A stretch of 64,000 bases of DNA from contig NZ_JAGTXM010000002.1 of NCBI RefSeq assembly GCF_018252635.1, forward strand, positions 638,962-702,961, written 5' to 3'. Positions 12,326 through 24,024 of this stretch are shown piece by piece (the stretch's first letter is position 1; every line of letters starts with the position of its first letter). Under the pieces are notes generated by a model that saw nothing but the letters and a program-made list of their open reading frames with translations, did not search any database and was not told the origin of the DNA. The position numbers were made by a program, and so were the translations under genes. This stretch comes from Citrobacter amalonaticus. GTDB taxonomy: Bacteria; Pseudomonadota; Gammaproteobacteria; Enterobacterales; Enterobacteriaceae.

Positions 12326-13432
12326 ATGTTTCATCGTTTATGGACATTAATTCGCAAAGAGTTGCAATCGCTGTTACGCGAGCCGCAGACCCGCGCGATC
12401 CTGATTCTACCGGTACTGATTCAGGTGCTACTGTTTCCTTTTGCCGCGACGCTGGAAGTCACTAACGCCACCATCGCCATCTATAATGAAGACAACGGGA
12501 AACACTCCGTTGAACTGACCCAGCGTTTTGCCCGCGCCAAAGCCTTTACCCACATCCTGCTGCTGAAAAGCCCGCAGGAAATCCAACCCACGATCGATAC
12601 GCAAAAAGCGCTGCTGCTGGTCCGTTTTCCGGCGGATTTCTCGCGCAATCTGGATACTTTTCAGACTGCGCCCATGCAGTTAATCCTTGATGGTCGTAAC
12701 TCGAACAGCGCGCAGATCGCCGCCAACTATCTCCAGCAAATCGTGAAGAATTATCAGCAGGAGTTAATGGAAGGCAAATCGAAACCGAACAATAGCGAGC
12801 TGGTGGTACGCAACTGGTACAACCCTAACCTCGACTATAAGTGGTTCGTAGTGCCATCACTGATCGCGATGATCACCACCATTGGCGTAATGATCGTCAC
12901 CTCACTGTCCGTGGCGCGCGAACGCGAACAGGGCACGCTGGATCAACTGCTGGTCTCTCCGCTCACCACCTGGCAAATTTTTATCGGTAAAGCGGTTCCC
13001 GCGCTGATTGTCGCCACCGGCCAGGCCTCAATTGTGTTGGCTATCGGTATCTGGGCCTACCAAATCCCGTTTGCCGGATCGCTGGCGCTTTTTTACTTCA
13101 CGATGGTGATTTACGGGCTCTCTCTGGTCGGATTTGGCCTGCTGATCTCCTCACTCTGCTCCACGCAGCAACAGGCCTTTATCGGCGTATTTGTCTTTAT
13201 GATGCCGGCGATTTTACTGTCGGGCTACGTCTCTCCGGTCGAGAACATGCCCGTCTGGTTGCAAAACCTGACGTGGATAAACCCTATCCGTCACTTCACG
13301 GATATCACCAAGCAGATCTATTTGAAAGATGCGAGTTTGCAGATTGTCTGGGGAAGCTTATGGCCGCTACTGGTGATAGCGACCACGACGGGATCAGCGG
13401 CGTATGCGATGTTTAGACGCAAAATCATGTAG
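12326..13432 (+). CDS. ybhR: ABC exporter permease YbhR
   Basis: Second ABC-2 type permease, 368 aa, with the same layout as YbhS: one N-terminal helix (about 23-43), a periplasmic domain, and a C-terminal block of hydrophobic helices starting near [17 protein letters not shown]. Conserved family motif: [19 protein letters not shown]. It is the last gene of the cecR operon. Its 3' end overlaps the convergent ybhQ gene by 39 bp. Confidence 0.94.
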   Translation: MFHRLWTLIRKELQSLLREPQTRAILILPVLIQVLLFPFAATLEVTNATIAIYNEDNGKHSVELTQRFARAKAFTHILLLKSPQEIQPTIDTQKALLLVRFPADFSRNLDTFQTAPMQLILDGRNSNSAQIAANYLQQIVKNYQQELMEGKSKPNNSELVVRNWYNPNLDYKWFVVPSLIAMITTIGVMIVTSLSVAREREQGTLDQLLVSPLTTWQIFIGKAVPALIVATGQASIVLAIGIWAYQIPFAGSLALFYFTMVIYGLSLVGFGLLISSLCSTQQQAFIGVFVFMMPAILLSGYVSPVENMPVWLQNLTWINPIRHFTDITKQIYLKDASLQIVWGSLWPLLVIATTTGSAAYAMFRRKIM

Positions 13433-13804
13433 TTTTTTGTCTTTCGCCAGCAGGGAAACCACAGCGGGTCCGGCCAGGATTGCCAGTCCCGCAAACGCCA
13501 GCAGGACGTTGTTTTGTAAAACCCGGGACAGCAGCCACAGCACAATCAACGCCGCGCCGAAATACCAGGTGGTAGTGAGTTCTTCCAGCACGTCGGCGAC
13601 TTCGCGCCAGCGCTGCTCGTGATGCCGCTGTAACGCCAGCATCAATAGTACGGTCACCCCGTACAATACGCATAATCCCAGACCGACGCGCACCAGCGTG
13701 CCGCTCATCCAGCCCAATACCAGCATCGCCACTACCAGTAAATGCAACATAATCTGCCAGCAACTTAACCCCGTTGCGACACGAACACGTTGTTGCCACC
13801 TCAT
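13394..13804 (-). CDS. ybhQ: inner membrane protein YbhQ
   Basis: Small membrane protein of unknown function, 136 aa, with about four hydrophobic segments. The central stretch [22 protein letters not shown] is highly conserved with E. coli. The ATG at 13804 ([12 protein letters not shown]) matches the E. coli start; an upstream in-frame ATG would add 25 residues without support. The gene overlaps ybhR tail to tail by 39 bp and is divergent from ybhP. Confidence 0.9.
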   Translation of the reverse strand: MRWQQRVRVATGLSCWQIMLHLLVVAMLVLGWMSGTLVRVGLGLCVLYGVTVLLMLALQRHHEQRWREVADVLEELTTTWYFGAALIVLWLLSRVLQNNVLLAFAGLAILAGPAVVSLLAKDKKLHDFASKHRIRR

Positions 13805-13937
13805 GGCTATTCTCCTGAAGGATTTTTCTCTTAATGACTCAGAGTACCGCACTTTACGGAAAATTCCGTAACACCGCACCTTTTTGTGACGCCGACTACA
13901 CTATTTCAATCAGGATAGTGACGCGAACAGGAGAAAA

Positions 13938-14699
13938 ATGAATCAACATACGCGCAATTTTTCATTCAAAGTGCTCACCATTAATACACACAAAGGCTTT
14001 ACCGCCTTTAACAAGCGCTTCATTTTGCCGGAACTGCGCGATGCGGTTCGCACGGTCAGTGCGGACATTGTGTGTCTGCAGGAGGTGATGGGCGCGCACG
14101 AAGTGCATCCACTGCATGTCGAAAACTGGCCGGATACCACGCACTACGAATTTCTCGCCGACACCATGTGGAGTGATTACGCCTACGGGCGCAACGCCGT
14201 CTATCCGGAGGGGCACCACGGGAACGCCGTGCTGTCTCGCTATCCTATTGAGCACTATGAAAATCGTGATGTTTCGGTCGCAGGAAGCGAAAAACGCGGC
14301 GTGCTCTACTGCCGTATTGTCCCGCCACAGCTTGATAAGCCAATACACGTAATGTGCGTTCACCTCGGATTGCGCGAATCGCACCGTCAGGCGCAGCTCA
14401 GTATGCTTGCTGACTGGGTCAATGCGCTGCCCGACGGTGAACCCGTGATCGTAGCCGGTGACTTTAACGACTGGCGGCAGAAGGCGAACCATCCGCTGAA
14501 AGTGTCCGCCGGGCTGGAGGAGATTTTCACTCGCGCCCGCGGACGTCCGGCACGCACGTTTCCTGTCAGCCTGCCACTGCTGCGCCTCGATCGAATTTAC
14601 GTGAAAAATGCCAATGCCAGTTCACCAACGGCGCTGCCGCTGCGTAACTGGCGACATCTCTCTGACCATGCCCCCCTTAGCGCGGAGATCCATCTATGA
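13938..14699 (+). CDS. ybhP: endonuclease/exonuclease/phosphatase-fold protein YbhP
   Basis: EEP-fold hydrolase-like protein, 253 aa. Metal and catalytic motifs are visible: [18 protein letters not shown], the [11 protein letters not shown] segment, VAGDFNDWR (about 172-180) and SDHAPL near the C-terminus. The substrate is unknown. It is first in ybhP-clsB-ybhN, with its stop overlapping the clsB start by 4 nt, so it is probably linked to cardiolipin metabolism. A GGAG ribosome site is present before the ATG. Confidence 0.93.
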   Translation: MNQHTRNFSFKVLTINTHKGFTAFNKRFILPELRDAVRTVSADIVCLQEVMGAHEVHPLHVENWPDTTHYEFLADTMWSDYAYGRNAVYPEGHHGNAVLSRYPIEHYENRDVSVAGSEKRGVLYCRIVPPQLDKPIHVMCVHLGLRESHRQAQLSMLADWVNALPDGEPVIVAGDFNDWRQKANHPLKVSAGLEEIFTRARGRPARTFPVSLPLLRLDRIYVKNANASSPTALPLRNWRHLSDHAPLSAEIHL

Positions 14700-15937
14700 A
14701 ATGCGGCTGGCGTGAAGGTAATCAGATTCAGTTACTGGAAAACGGCGACCAGTATTATCCCGCCGTGTTTGCGGCAATCGCCGATGCACAGCAAAAAATC
14801 ATTCTGGAAACCTTTATCTGGTTTGAAGACGACGTGGGAAAACAGTTACATGCTGCACTGCTGAAGGCGGCAAAACGCGGTGTGAAGGCGGAAGTGCTGC
14901 TGGACGGCTACGGCTCACCGGACCTGAGCGATGCATTTGTCGGCGAACTGACATCCGCAGGCGTAGTGTTTCGCTACTACGATCCCCGTCCCCGTCTCTT
15001 TGGCATGCGTACCAACGTCTTTCGCCGCATGCATCGCAAAATTGTGGTGATTGACGACCGGGTGGCGTTTGTTGGCGGAATTAACTATTCCGACGAGCAT
15101 ATGTCCGACTACGGCCCGGAAGCCAAGCAGGATTACGCGGTGCGGGTGGAAGGCCCCGTCGTTGCCGATATTTTGCAGTTTGAGGTAGAAAACCTCCCCG
15201 GACACAGCGCGGTGCGCCGCTGGTGGCGCCGCCATCATCCGGCAGAAGAGAATCATCAGCCCGGCGAAGCCCAGGCGCTGTTTGTCTGGCGGGATAACGA
15301 TGAGCATCGCGATGATATTGAGCGTCACTATCTGAAAATGCTCACCCAGGCACGACGCGAGGTCATTATTGCCAACGCCTATTTCTTTCCCGGCTACCGT
15401 TTACTGCACGCCATGCGCAAGGCCGCTCGTCGCGGCGTGCGGGTAAAGCTGATTGTGCAGGGTGAACCGGACATGCCGATTGTCAAAGTAGGCGCCCGCC
15501 TGCTCTACAACTACCTGGTAAAAGGCGATGTCCAGGTTTACGAATACCGCCGTAAACCGCTGCATGGCAAGGTCGCGCTGATGGATGACCACTGGGCGAC
15601 GGTCGGCTCCAGCAATCTCGACCCGCTTAGCCTGTCGCTTAATCTGGAAGCCAACCTGATCATTCACGACAGAGCGTTTAACCAGACACTACGCGACAAC
15701 CTCAACGCAATCATGGTCAAGGACTGTAAGCAGGTGGATGAGTCGATGCTGCCAAGACGCACCTGGTGGAACCTGACTAAAAGCGTGCTGGCGTTCCACT
15801 TCTTACGTCACTTCCCGGCGCTGGTCGGCTGGCTTCCGGCGCATACGCCTCATCTGGCGCAAGTGGATCCCCCCGCTCAACCTGAAATGGAAACGCAGGA
15901 CCGGGTGGAAGTGCACAACACAGGAGCCAAACCCTGA
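14696..15937 (+). CDS. clsB: cardiolipin synthase B
   Basis: Phospholipase D superfamily enzyme, 413 aa, making cardiolipin and phosphatidylglycerol-type products in the inner membrane. It has two HKD motifs: HRKIVVIDD (about 113-121) and HGKVALMDD (about 291-299), each followed by GxxN/GSSN elements ([18 protein letters not shown]). Its lack of N-terminal transmembrane helices separates it from ClsA. It overlaps ybhP by 4 nt and ybhN by 1 nt, suggesting coupled translation. Confidence 0.95.
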   Translation: MKCGWREGNQIQLLENGDQYYPAVFAAIADAQQKIILETFIWFEDDVGKQLHAALLKAAKRGVKAEVLLDGYGSPDLSDAFVGELTSAGVVFRYYDPRPRLFGMRTNVFRRMHRKIVVIDDRVAFVGGINYSDEHMSDYGPEAKQDYAVRVEGPVVADILQFEVENLPGHSAVRRWWRRHHPAEENHQPGEAQALFVWRDNDEHRDDIERHYLKMLTQARREVIIANAYFFPGYRLLHAMRKAARRGVRVKLIVQGEPDMPIVKVGARLLYNYLVKGDVQVYEYRRKPLHGKVALMDDHWATVGSSNLDPLSLSLNLEANLIIHDRAFNQTLRDNLNAIMVKDCKQVDESMLPRRTWWNLTKSVLAFHFLRHFPALVGWLPAHTPHLAQVDPPAQPEMETQDRVEVHNTGAKP

Positions 15938-16899
15938 TGGCAAAATCACATCCGCGCTGGCGGCTGGCAAAAAAAATCCTCACCTGGCTGTTTTTTATCG
16001 CCGTCATTGTGCTGCTGGTCGTCTACGCCAGCAAGGTCAACTGGGAGGAAGTGTGGACCGTCATCCGCGATTACAACCGGGTTGCGTTGCTGAGCGCCGT
16101 CGGGTTGGTGATCCTCAGCTATCTGCTCTATGGCTGCTATGACCTGCTGGGCCGCGCCTATTGTGGCCACAAGTTGGCTAAACGGCAGGTGATGCTGGTG
16201 TCATTTATCTGCTACGCCTTTAACCTGACGCTCAGTACCTGGGTCGGCGGCATTGGTATGCGTTACCGGCTCTACTCCCGCCTTGGCCTGCCGGGTGGCA
16301 CCATCACCCGTATTTTTTCGCTTAGCATCACCACCAACTGGCTGGGGTATATTCTGTTAGGCGGGATTATCTTCACCTTTGGCGTGGTAGAACTGCCAGC
16401 TCACTGGTACATCGATGAGAGTACATTGCGTATTCTGGGCGTGATATTGCTGGTAATCATCGCCACTTACCTGTGGTTTTGTGCTTTCGCAAAACATCGT
16501 CATATGACAATCAAAGGGCAGAAACTGGTGCTGCCATCATGGAAGTTTGCGCTCGCGCAGATGGCCATTTCCAGTGCTAACTGGATGGTAATGGGGGTGA
16601 TCATCTGGTTGCTGTTGGGCCAGGAGGTAAACTATTTCTTCGTGCTGGGCGTGCTGCTGGTCAGCAGTATCGCGGGGGTGATTGTCCACATTCCTGCGGG
16701 AATTGGCGTCCTGGAAGCGGTCTTTATCGCACTGCTGGCGGGGGAACACACATCGCAAGGCACGATTATTGCCGCCCTGCTCGCCTATCGCGTGCTCTAT
16801 TACTTTATTCCCCTGTTATTGGCGCTGATCTGCTATCTGTTGCTGGAGAGTCGGGCGAAGAAGTTGCGGGCAAAGAATGAAAAGGCGATGGCGAAGTGA
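15937..16899 (+). CDS. ybhN: inner membrane protein YbhN (UPF0104 / lysylphosphatidylglycerol synthase TM-like)
   Basis: Integral membrane protein, 320 aa, with about eight hydrophobic segments and basic ends. It belongs to the UPF0104 family related to the flippase part of MprF. Conserved stretches include LSTWVGGIGMRYRLYSRLGL and IAGVIVHIPAGIGVLEAVF. Its exact role is unknown; the position behind clsB suggests lipid handling. It is the last gene of its operon and is followed by REP elements. Confidence 0.93.
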   Translation: MAKSHPRWRLAKKILTWLFFIAVIVLLVVYASKVNWEEVWTVIRDYNRVALLSAVGLVILSYLLYGCYDLLGRAYCGHKLAKRQVMLVSFICYAFNLTLSTWVGGIGMRYRLYSRLGLPGGTITRIFSLSITTNWLGYILLGGIIFTFGVVELPAHWYIDESTLRILGVILLVIIATYLWFCAFAKHRHMTIKGQKLVLPSWKFALAQMAISSANWMVMGVIIWLLLGQEVNYFFVLGVLLVSSIAGVIVHIPAGIGVLEAVFIALLAGEHTSQGTIIAALLAYRVLYYFIPLLLALICYLLLESRAKKLRAKNEKAMAK

Positions 16900-16906
16900 G
16901 GTTTTA

Positions 16907-17020
16907 GCGCCTGATGGCGCTGCGCTTATCCGGCCTGGAAAATAATCATCTCGACTTAATGCCGGATGGCGGCTACGCCTTATCCGGCCTACAGGATCAT
17001 TTTTGTAGGCCGGATAAAGC
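16907..17020. repeat. REP/BIME cluster between ybhN and ybhL
   Basis: Three REP-like units: 16907-16938 (CCTGATGGCGCTGCGCTTAT type), 16959-16995 (GCCGGATGGCGGCTACGCCT type) and an inverted half unit at 17004-17020. They fill the 132-bp gap between two convergent genes. Confidence 0.85.
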
Positions 17021-17031
17021 ATAGAGCAATC

Positions 17032-17736
17032 TCAGCGGCGGTTGCCAAAAATACGCAACAGCATCAGGAACAGGTTGATAAAGTCCAGATACAGCGTCAG
17101 CGCGCCCAGAATAGAGTATTTACGCAGATTCGAACTGTCGCGCACATCAATCTGCTCGCCGATATTTTTCAGCTTCTGGGTGTCATAGGCGGTCAGCCCG
17201 ACAAATACCACCACGCCGATATAGGTCACCGCCCACATCAGCGCTTCACTCTTCAGCCAGAAGTTCACCAGCGAGGCCAGGATAATACCAATCAGCGCCA
17301 TAAACAGCATGTTGCCCCAGCCGCTCAGATCGCGCTTTGTGGTGTACCCCCACAGGCTCATCACGCCAAACATCCCGCCGGTGACCACGAAGGTGCTGGC
17401 GATCGAAGAGTAGGTGTAGACGACAAAAATACTGGAGAGAGTGAGCCCGGTCAGCGCCGAATAGAGCATAAACAGCGTGGTCGCCATGCCAGCACTGAGC
17501 TTATGCACAAGCCCCGACAACACAAACACCAGCGCCAGTTGGGCGATGATTAAACCGAAGAACGTAATTTTGCTGGAAAAGACGAACATCATGACGGCTG
17601 GCGTATTCGCCGCATACCACGCAATAAACGCGGTGAGCAGCAGCCCGACGGTCATCCAACCGTAAACCTGCGCCATATAGGTTTGCAGGCCAGAACGCGC
17701 CTGCACTATCGATTCGGATCGTGGAAATCGGTCCAT
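17032..17736 (-). CDS. ybhL: Bax inhibitor-1 family inner membrane protein YbhL
   Basis: BI-1/YccA-like membrane protein, 234 aa, with seven hydrophobic segments. It carries the family signature near the C-terminus (VFVGLTAYDTQKLKNIGE, with the conserved Asp of the proposed Ca2+/pH sensor). The role in bacteria is not settled; BI-1 relatives act as pH-sensitive calcium leak channels. It stands alone, between convergent ybhN and the moa operon, in the same direction as moa but with 53 bp to moaE and a separate ribosome site. Confidence 0.94.
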   Translation of the reverse strand: MDRFPRSESIVQARSGLQTYMAQVYGWMTVGLLLTAFIAWYAANTPAVMMFVFSSKITFFGLIIAQLALVFVLSGLVHKLSAGMATTLFMLYSALTGLTLSSIFVVYTYSSIASTFVVTGGMFGVMSLWGYTTKRDLSGWGNMLFMALIGIILASLVNFWLKSEALMWAVTYIGVVVFVGLTAYDTQKLKNIGEQIDVRDSSNLRKYSILGALTLYLDFINLFLMLLRIFGNRR

Positions 17737-17788
17737 GTCAATCTCCTGAAAAAGTGATAACTCAGACTAAGCGTATCACATTATTGCT

Positions 17789-18241
17789 CTACCAGCGTTT
17801 TGCTGCCTGCCGATCGCTGTCACGGGCTTCCACCCAGCGCTCACCTTCCGGCGTGGCTTCACGCTTCCAGAACGGCGCACGCGTCTTAAGATAGTCCATG
17901 ATGAACTGCCCAGCCTCAAACGCACTGCTGCGGTGCGAGCTGGTGACGCCGACAAAGACAATTTCATCGCCCGGCCACAGTTCGCCAATCCGGTGAATCA
18001 CCGTGACGCGTCCCAGCGGCCAGCGCGCCCGCGCCTCATCGACAATCTCCGCCAGCGCTTTTTCCGTCATCCCCGGATAGTGCTCAAGCGTTAGCGCCTT
18101 CACGCTGTCGCCAAGATTATGATTGCGCACTTTACCGGTGAAGGTCACCACCGCACCGTCTTCGTCGCGTGCCGCCAGCCAGGGATACTCGTCACCCACG
18201 CTGAACGGCGCAGGTCCAACCACAATTTTTGTTTCCGCCAT
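17789..18241 (-). CDS. moaE: molybdopterin synthase catalytic subunit MoaE
   Basis: Large subunit of molybdopterin synthase, 150 aa, which transfers sulfur from thiocarboxylated MoaD to cyclic pyranopterin monophosphate. Conserved parts: GAVVTFTGKVRNHN, LTLEHYPGMTEKAL, the HRIGELWPGDEIVFVGVTSSHR segment and the catalytic lysine region DYLKTRAPFWKRE. The ATG at 18241 (MAETKIVVGP) is 1 nt past the moaD stop and matches E. coli; an upstream in-frame ATG would extend into moaD. Last gene of moaABCDE. Confidence 0.97.
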   Translation of the reverse strand: MAETKIVVGPAPFSVGDEYPWLAARDEDGAVVTFTGKVRNHNLGDSVKALTLEHYPGMTEKALAEIVDEARARWPLGRVTVIHRIGELWPGDEIVFVGVTSSHRSSAFEAGQFIMDYLKTRAPFWKREATPEGERWVEARDSDRQAAKRW

Positions 18242-18242
18242 C

Positions 18243-18488
18243 TCAGCCTCCCGTGACCGGAGGAAAGAAAGCCACTTCATCACCCGCCGCCAGCGGATGA
18301 TCAAAGCTCACCAGCGTCTGGTTTACCGCCGCCAGCAGTTTGCCGTCTTCCAGCGCCAGCGCCCAACGGTTGCTGTTAGCGGCCAGATGCTGACGCAGCG
18401 CTTCTACCGTCGGGAAATTGGCCGCTACATCCAGCGCATCGGTACCCACCAGCTCACGAACCTGAGCGAAGAACAAAACTTTAATCAT
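18243..18488 (-). CDS. moaD: molybdopterin synthase sulfur carrier MoaD
   Basis: Ubiquitin-like sulfur carrier, 81 aa, ending in the required Gly-Gly (PPVTGG) that is adenylated by MoeB and turned into a thiocarboxylate. The start [15 protein letters not shown] matches E. coli. It overlaps the end of moaC by 8 nt and is followed by moaE after 1 nt, which supports equal synthesis of the two synthase subunits. Confidence 0.97.
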   Translation of the reverse strand: MIKVLFFAQVRELVGTDALDVAANFPTVEALRQHLAANSNRWALALEDGKLLAAVNQTLVSFDHPLAAGDEVAFFPPVTGG

Positions 18489-18966
18489 TCGAATCCGCCT
18501 TAAAATCACCAGACTTACCGCCGCTTTTCGCCAGCAGGCGCACCGGACCAATCACCATATCTTTCTGCACCGCTTTGCACATGTCGTAAATGGTCAACGC
18601 GGCCACGGACGCCGCCGTGAGCGCTTCCATCTCCACTCCGGTTTTGCCGGTAAGACGACACAGCGATTCAACACGGACACGATTGTGTTCGGGCTGTGCC
18701 TGCAGTTGTACTTCCACTTTGCTCAACAACAGCGGATGGCACAGTGGGATCAGTTCCCAGGTACGCTTTGCCGCCTGAATACCGGCAATACGCGCGGTGG
18801 CGAACACGTCACCCTTGTGGTGGCTGCCGTCGATAATCATGGTCAGCGTTTCGCTGCGCATGGTGACAAAAGCTTCGGCACGCGCTTCGCGGACGGTCTC
18901 TGCTTTCGCGGAGACATCTACCATGTGCGCTTCACCGGCGGCGTTTATGTGAGTCAGTTGCGACAT
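18481..18966 (-). CDS. moaC: cyclic pyranopterin monophosphate synthase MoaC
   Basis: 161 aa. Converts the MoaA product 3',8-cyclo-7,8-dihydro-GTP into cyclic pyranopterin monophosphate. The conserved block [15 protein letters not shown] and the [23 protein letters not shown] region with active-site Lys/Asp residues are present. The length matches E. coli. It sits 5 bp after moaB and overlaps moaD. Confidence 0.97.
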   Translation of the reverse strand: MSQLTHINAAGEAHMVDVSAKAETVREARAEAFVTMRSETLTMIIDGSHHKGDVFATARIAGIQAAKRTWELIPLCHPLLLSKVEVQLQAQPEHNRVRVESLCRLTGKTGVEMEALTAASVAALTIYDMCKAVQKDMVIGPVRLLAKSGGKSGDFKADSND

Positions 18967-18971
18967 ACTTA

Positions 18972-19484
18972 TTATTTCTTCAGATGTGGGTGAAAATTAC
19001 AGGGACGCGTGCGGGCATCAAGCTGCGGAGCAATAATATTGTCCCATGCGGTACGGCAGGCCTTGGTGGAGCCCGGCATCGCGAAAATCAGCGTTTTGTT
19101 GGCCACGCCCGCCACCGCACGCGACTGCAACGTGGCCGTGCCGATCTCTTCAAACGACAGCATGCGAAACACTTCGCCAAAGCCTTCCACTTCTCTGTCA
19201 AACAGCGGCAACAGCGCTTCCGGGGCCTGGTCGCCTTCGGTCAGGCCCGTGCCGCCGGTGACCAACACCACCTGCACGTCGTCACTGGCAATCCATGCCG
19301 AAACCTGTGCGCGAATGGCGTAACGGTTCTCTTTGACAATCGCTTTATCGATAATCTGATGCCCCGCTTCCTGCGCGGAATCACGCAGAAAATGGCCGGA
19401 GGTATCGTCTTCTTCGCCACGACGATTCGACACGGTAAGAATAGCAATGCGGGTCGGGATAAATTCTGCGCTTACCTGACTCAT
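18972..19484 (-). CDS. moaB: molybdenum cofactor biosynthesis protein MoaB
   Basis: 170 aa, MogA/MoeA-like fold binding molybdopterin. In E. coli its activity is not essential because MogA does the adenylation. It shows the motif [18 protein letters not shown] and the C-terminal [16 protein letters not shown]. The ATG at 19484 has AAGGAG 8 nt upstream; an ATG six codons earlier lacks one. Confidence 0.95.
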   Translation of the reverse strand: MSQVSAEFIPTRIAILTVSNRRGEEDDTSGHFLRDSAQEAGHQIIDKAIVKENRYAIRAQVSAWIASDDVQVVLVTGGTGLTEGDQAPEALLPLFDREVEGFGEVFRMLSFEEIGTATLQSRAVAGVANKTLIFAMPGSTKACRTAWDNIIAPQLDARTRPCNFHPHLKK

Positions 19485-19509
19485 GGAAAACTCCTTGTTC
19501 AAAGCGGCA

Positions 19510-20499
19510 TTAACCGCCTATGTATGAGAGGTTCTGGGTGATACCGGTATTGTTCTGATGCAGGAAATGGGTCTGTTTTTTCTCACGCAGCGCAAGCGAG
19601 ATACGCGCTTCCAGCGCGGCTTGTTGCTTATCGTCTTCCAGTAAATCACGCAGGCTGACGCCACCCTCACCGAACAGGCAGAGATGGAGTTTACCCACGG
19701 AGGAGACGCGCAGACGGTTGCAGGTGGCGCAGAAATCTTTTTCATACGGCATGATGAGGCCAATCTCACCCTCATAATCAGGATGACAGAAGACCTGCGC
19801 CGGACCGTCGCTTCGCTGGCGTAGCTGGTGGATCCAGCCACGACGCAACAGTTCATCACGCAGTACCTGGCCGGAGATGTGGTGTTTACGGAACAGTTCG
19901 CTGCCCTCACCCGTCTCCATCAGTTCGATGAAACGCAGTTGAATGGGGCGCGTCTGGATCCAGTCGAGAAAGGTATCAAGCTGATGATGGTTCACATCGC
20001 GCATCAGCACGGTGTTGACTTTAACTTTTTCAAAACCGGCATCAAACGCGGCGTCGATACCCGCCATCACCTGCTGGAATTTATCCTGCCCGGTAATCGC
20101 ATAGAACTGACGCGCATCGAGGCTATCGACGCTGACGTTAATGCCGGTCAAGCCAGCATCGCGCCAGTGGGCGGCATCTCGCGCCAGACGGTAACCATTG
20201 GTCGTCACCGCCAGTTGACGAATCGCCTCGTTTTCGCGCACGGCGGCAATGATGTCGTTGAAATCACGGCGCAGAGAAGGTTCGCCACCGGTCAGGCGCA
20301 CTTTTTCAGTGCCCAGGTTGGCAAACGCGCGGGTCACCCGACGAATTTCATCGACGGAGAGAAAACCCTTATTGGTGACGCCGCCAGGCTTGTAGCCGTC
20401 CGGCAGACAGTATGTGCAACGAAAGTTACACACGTCGGTAATTGACAGACGCAAGTAGTAAAACTTGCGTGCGAAAGCATCGGTCAGTTGTGTGGCCAT
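19510..20499 (-). CDS. moaA: GTP 3',8-cyclase MoaA
   Basis: Radical-SAM enzyme, 329 aa, that starts molybdopterin synthesis by rearranging GTP. The N-terminal 4Fe-4S cluster motif CNFRCTYC (about 24-31) binds S-adenosylmethionine, and the C-terminal [18 protein letters not shown] ligates the second cluster. The C-terminus ends in Gly-Gly as needed for GTP cyclisation. The ATG at 20499 matches E. coli; an in-frame ATG 33 codons upstream lies inside the riboswitch. First gene of moaABCDE. Confidence 0.97.
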   Translation of the reverse strand: MATQLTDAFARKFYYLRLSITDVCNFRCTYCLPDGYKPGGVTNKGFLSVDEIRRVTRAFANLGTEKVRLTGGEPSLRRDFNDIIAAVRENEAIRQLAVTTNGYRLARDAAHWRDAGLTGINVSVDSLDARQFYAITGQDKFQQVMAGIDAAFDAGFEKVKVNTVLMRDVNHHQLDTFLDWIQTRPIQLRFIELMETGEGSELFRKHHISGQVLRDELLRRGWIHQLRQRSDGPAQVFCHPDYEGEIGLIMPYEKDFCATCNRLRVSSVGKLHLCLFGEGGVSLRDLLEDDKQQAALEARISLALREKKQTHFLHQNNTGITQNLSYIGG

Positions 20500-20510
20500 A
20501 TACACCTTTC

Positions 20511-20618
20511 CAAATACGGGAGGCGAAGTCATTTCTTCCTGCGCCCTGGTGGCAATGCGTTTGCGTTGTCACGGCCAAAGCACCGTATCATTATGACCCA
20601 GGTGCAGAGGCTAGAGTG
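20511..20618 (-). ncRNA. Moco (molybdenum cofactor) riboswitch of moaA
   Basis: The moaA leader carries the Moco RNA motif known from E. coli. Read on the minus strand it includes CTCTAGCCTCTGCACCTGGG, ACGGTGCTTTGGCCGTGAC, AACGCATTGCCACCAGGGCG and the final helix GCGCAGGAAG...CTTCGCCTCCCGTA just before the ribosome site. It is expected to lower moa expression when cofactor is plentiful. Boundaries are approximate. Confidence 0.88.
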
Positions 20619-20676
20619 TTTACTGTGGTTATGGCGATACTAGCGTGTAAACGAACATTATGCCATTCACACTTAA

Positions 20677-20700
20677 CGCTGTGTAATCATATATATAGCG
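20677..20700 (-). promoter_or_regulatory. ModE box upstream of moaA
   Basis: Inverted repeat CGCTATATA-N6-TACACAGCG on the minus strand. It has the same 9-N6-9 layout as the modA ModE site at 42487-42510. ModE with molybdate activates moa in E. coli. A CATAAT -10-like element lies downstream near 20653. Confidence 0.75.
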
Positions 20701-20750
20701 CCATGATCGTGCCATTTCGCTACAGAATAAGTGAAAATAGCACTTTTGCA

Positions 20751-20764
20751 TTGATGTACATCAT
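20751..20764. promoter_or_regulatory. candidate FNR site in the moaA-ybhK gap
   Basis: TTGATGTACATCAT differs from the FNR consensus TTGAT-N4-ATCAA only in the last base. Anaerobic enhancement of moa transcription is known in E. coli, so this site fits, but binding is inferred. The rest of the 397-bp gap holds the ModE box and riboswitch. Confidence 0.55.
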
Positions 20765-20791
20765 TTCGCTGTCAGGCGCGGATCACCTTAA

Positions 20792-21805
<1,014 letters not shown>

Positions 21806-21812
21806 ACGGTTA

Positions 21813-21902
21813 GCCTGATGGCGCAATGCTTATCAGGCCGACTTATCGAATCTGCGGACAGCAACCAGGCCGGATAAGGTGTTTACACCGCCATCCGGCA
21901 AT
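21813..21902. repeat. REP pair between ybhK and uvrB
   Basis: Two inverted REP-like units (21813-21841 and 21866-21902) in the 104-bp gap between the convergent ybhK and uvrB genes. They may act as a transcript 3'-end stabiliser. Confidence 0.8.
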
Positions 21903-21909
21903 CAATCTC

Positions 21910-23931
21910 TCACGAAGCCGCGATAAACAGTTCACGCAACTGATGCAGTTGATCGCGGATCTGCGCGGCCTCTTCGAATTCCAGGTTCTGCGCATGCTGC
22001 ATCATCTGCCCTTCCAGTTCGTGAATCTTTTGCTGCAGCGCCTTTGGCGTCATGTCCAGTTCCACGACATCCGATTTCGCAGCAGAACGCGATTTGCCTC
22101 TGCCCTTTGCCCTGGTTTTGGCAATGTTCTGCCCCAGCGCCAGAATATCGACCACTTTTTTATTCAGGCCCTGCGGAGTAATGCCGTGCTCTTCATTGTA
22201 CAGTTGCTGTTTCTCACGACGTCGCTCGGTTTCGCTAATCGCCTTCGCCATCGAGGCCGTAATTTTGTCACCGTAAAGGATCGCCTTCCCGTTAATGTTA
22301 CGCGCCGCACGACCGATAGTCTGTATCAGCGAACGTTCAGAACGCAGGAACCCTTCCTTATCAGCGTCGAGAATCGCCACCAGCGACACCTCAGGCATGT
22401 CGAGACCTTCGCGTAACAGGTTGATTCCTACCAGCACATCAAATTCGCCCAGACGCAGGTCACGAATGATTTCCATACGTTCGACGGTATCTATGTCCGA
22501 GTGCAGATAACGCACCCGCTCGCCGTGCTCTTCCAGATACTCAGTGAGATCTTCCGCCATGCGCTTGGTCAGTGTGGTCACCAGTACGCGCTCGTTGATC
22601 TCCGCACGCTTACGGATCTCTGAAAGCAGATCGTCCACCTGGGTTGCCACCGGACGCACTTCGATCACCGGATCCAGCAACCCTGTCGGACGCACCACCT
22701 GGTCAACCACTTCGCCGCCCGATTTTTCCAGCTCGTAATTGCCCGGCGTCGCAGACACATAAATGGTCTGCGGCGCCAGCGCTTCAAACTCTTCGAACTT
22801 TAACGGTCGGTTATCCAGCGCCGACGGCAGACGAAAACCGTACTCCACCAGCGTCTCTTTACGCGCCCGGTCGCCGCGATACATTCCGCCAATCTGCGGG
22901 ATAGTGACGTGGGATTCATCCACCACCAGCAAACCGTCTGCGGGCAGATAGTCAAACAGCGTCGGCGGCGGCTCACCCGGCCCGCGTCCTGACAGAAAGC
23001 GCGAGTAGTTTTCGATCCCCGAGCAGTAGCCCAGCTCGTTCATCATCTCCAGATCAAACTGGGTACGCTGGCTCAGGCGTTGCTCTTCCAGCAGTTTGTC
23101 GTTGGCGAGCAGAACTTTGCGCCGTTCCGCCAGTTCGACTTTAATCTCTTCCATTGCCTGCACAATACGCTCACGCGGGGTCACATAGTGCGTTTTCGGG
23201 TAGATGGTGTAGCGAGAAATGGTGGACTCTATCTGCCCGGTCAGCGGGTCAAACAGCGACAGGCGCTCCACCTCTTCGTCAAACAGCTCCACACGCAGCG
23301 CAATGTCGTCCGATTCCGCCGGGAAGATGTCGATCACCTCACCGCGCACGCGAAAGGTTCCGCGCTGGAAGGCCTGATCGTTACGGGTATATTGCAGTTC
23401 GGCCAGCCGCCGCAAAATGGCGCGCTGATCGATGATCATGCCCACTGTCATATGCAGCATCATCTTCAGGTATAAATCGGGATCGCCCAGACCGTAGATG
23501 GCGGAAACAGAGGCCACGACGATGACGTCCCGGCGCTCCAGCAACGCTTTAGTGGCCGACAAACGCATCTGCTCAATGTGTTCGTTCACCGAGGCATCCT
23601 TTTCGATGAAGGTGTCTGAACTGGGGACGTACGCTTCCGGCTGATAGTAGTCGTAGTAGGAAACAAAATATTCGACGGCGTTATCCGGAAAAAACTCTTT
23701 CATTTCACCATATAGCTGCGCCGCCAGCGTTTTGTTGGGCGCCAGCACCATCGTCGGGCGCTGCAAATCGGCAATAACATTGGCGATGGTAAACGTTTTC
23801 CCCGATCCCGTTACGCCAAGCAGCGTCTGATGCGCCAGGCCGTCCTCCAGGCCCTCTTCCAGACGGCGTATCGCCTCGGGCTGATCGCCGGAAGGTTTAA
23901 ATGCGGAATTCAGTTTGAACGGTTTACTCAT
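21910..23931 (-). CDS. uvrB: excinuclease ABC subunit UvrB
   Basis: Damage-verifying helicase-like subunit of nucleotide excision repair, 673 aa, full length. Walker A GVTGSGKT (about 39-46), the beta-hairpin region with [12 protein letters not shown] (about 92-103), DESHVTIPQ Walker B, SATPG, and helicase motif QTIGRAARN are visible. The C-terminal UVR domain that binds UvrC is at about 630-667 ([28 protein letters not shown]). It has a LexA box about 75 bp upstream. Expressed from a long upstream region shared only with the end of bioD. Confidence 0.98.
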   Translation of the reverse strand: MSKPFKLNSAFKPSGDQPEAIRRLEEGLEDGLAHQTLLGVTGSGKTFTIANVIADLQRPTMVLAPNKTLAAQLYGEMKEFFPDNAVEYFVSYYDYYQPEAYVPSSDTFIEKDASVNEHIEQMRLSATKALLERRDVIVVASVSAIYGLGDPDLYLKMMLHMTVGMIIDQRAILRRLAELQYTRNDQAFQRGTFRVRGEVIDIFPAESDDIALRVELFDEEVERLSLFDPLTGQIESTISRYTIYPKTHYVTPRERIVQAMEEIKVELAERRKVLLANDKLLEEQRLSQRTQFDLEMMNELGYCSGIENYSRFLSGRGPGEPPPTLFDYLPADGLLVVDESHVTIPQIGGMYRGDRARKETLVEYGFRLPSALDNRPLKFEEFEALAPQTIYVSATPGNYELEKSGGEVVDQVVRPTGLLDPVIEVRPVATQVDDLLSEIRKRAEINERVLVTTLTKRMAEDLTEYLEEHGERVRYLHSDIDTVERMEIIRDLRLGEFDVLVGINLLREGLDMPEVSLVAILDADKEGFLRSERSLIQTIGRAARNINGKAILYGDKITASMAKAISETERRREKQQLYNEEHGITPQGLNKKVVDILALGQNIAKTRAKGRGKSRSAAKSDVVELDMTPKALQQKIHELEGQMMQHAQNLEFEEAAQIRDQLHQLRELFIAAS

Positions 23932-24004
23932 GAGCAGCTACCTGAAGGAGTGAGCGGGCAGGAATGTAATTTTACTCGCAGGGGATAATATTGCCAGTAA
24001 AATA

Positions 24005-24024
24005 TACTGGATGAAAAAACAGTA
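24005..24024 (-). promoter_or_regulatory. LexA (SOS) box of uvrB
   Basis: TACTGGATGAAAAAACAGTA keeps the CTG-N10-CAG core of LexA sites and lies 74 bp before the uvrB start, as in E. coli, where uvrB is SOS induced. Confidence 0.88.
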
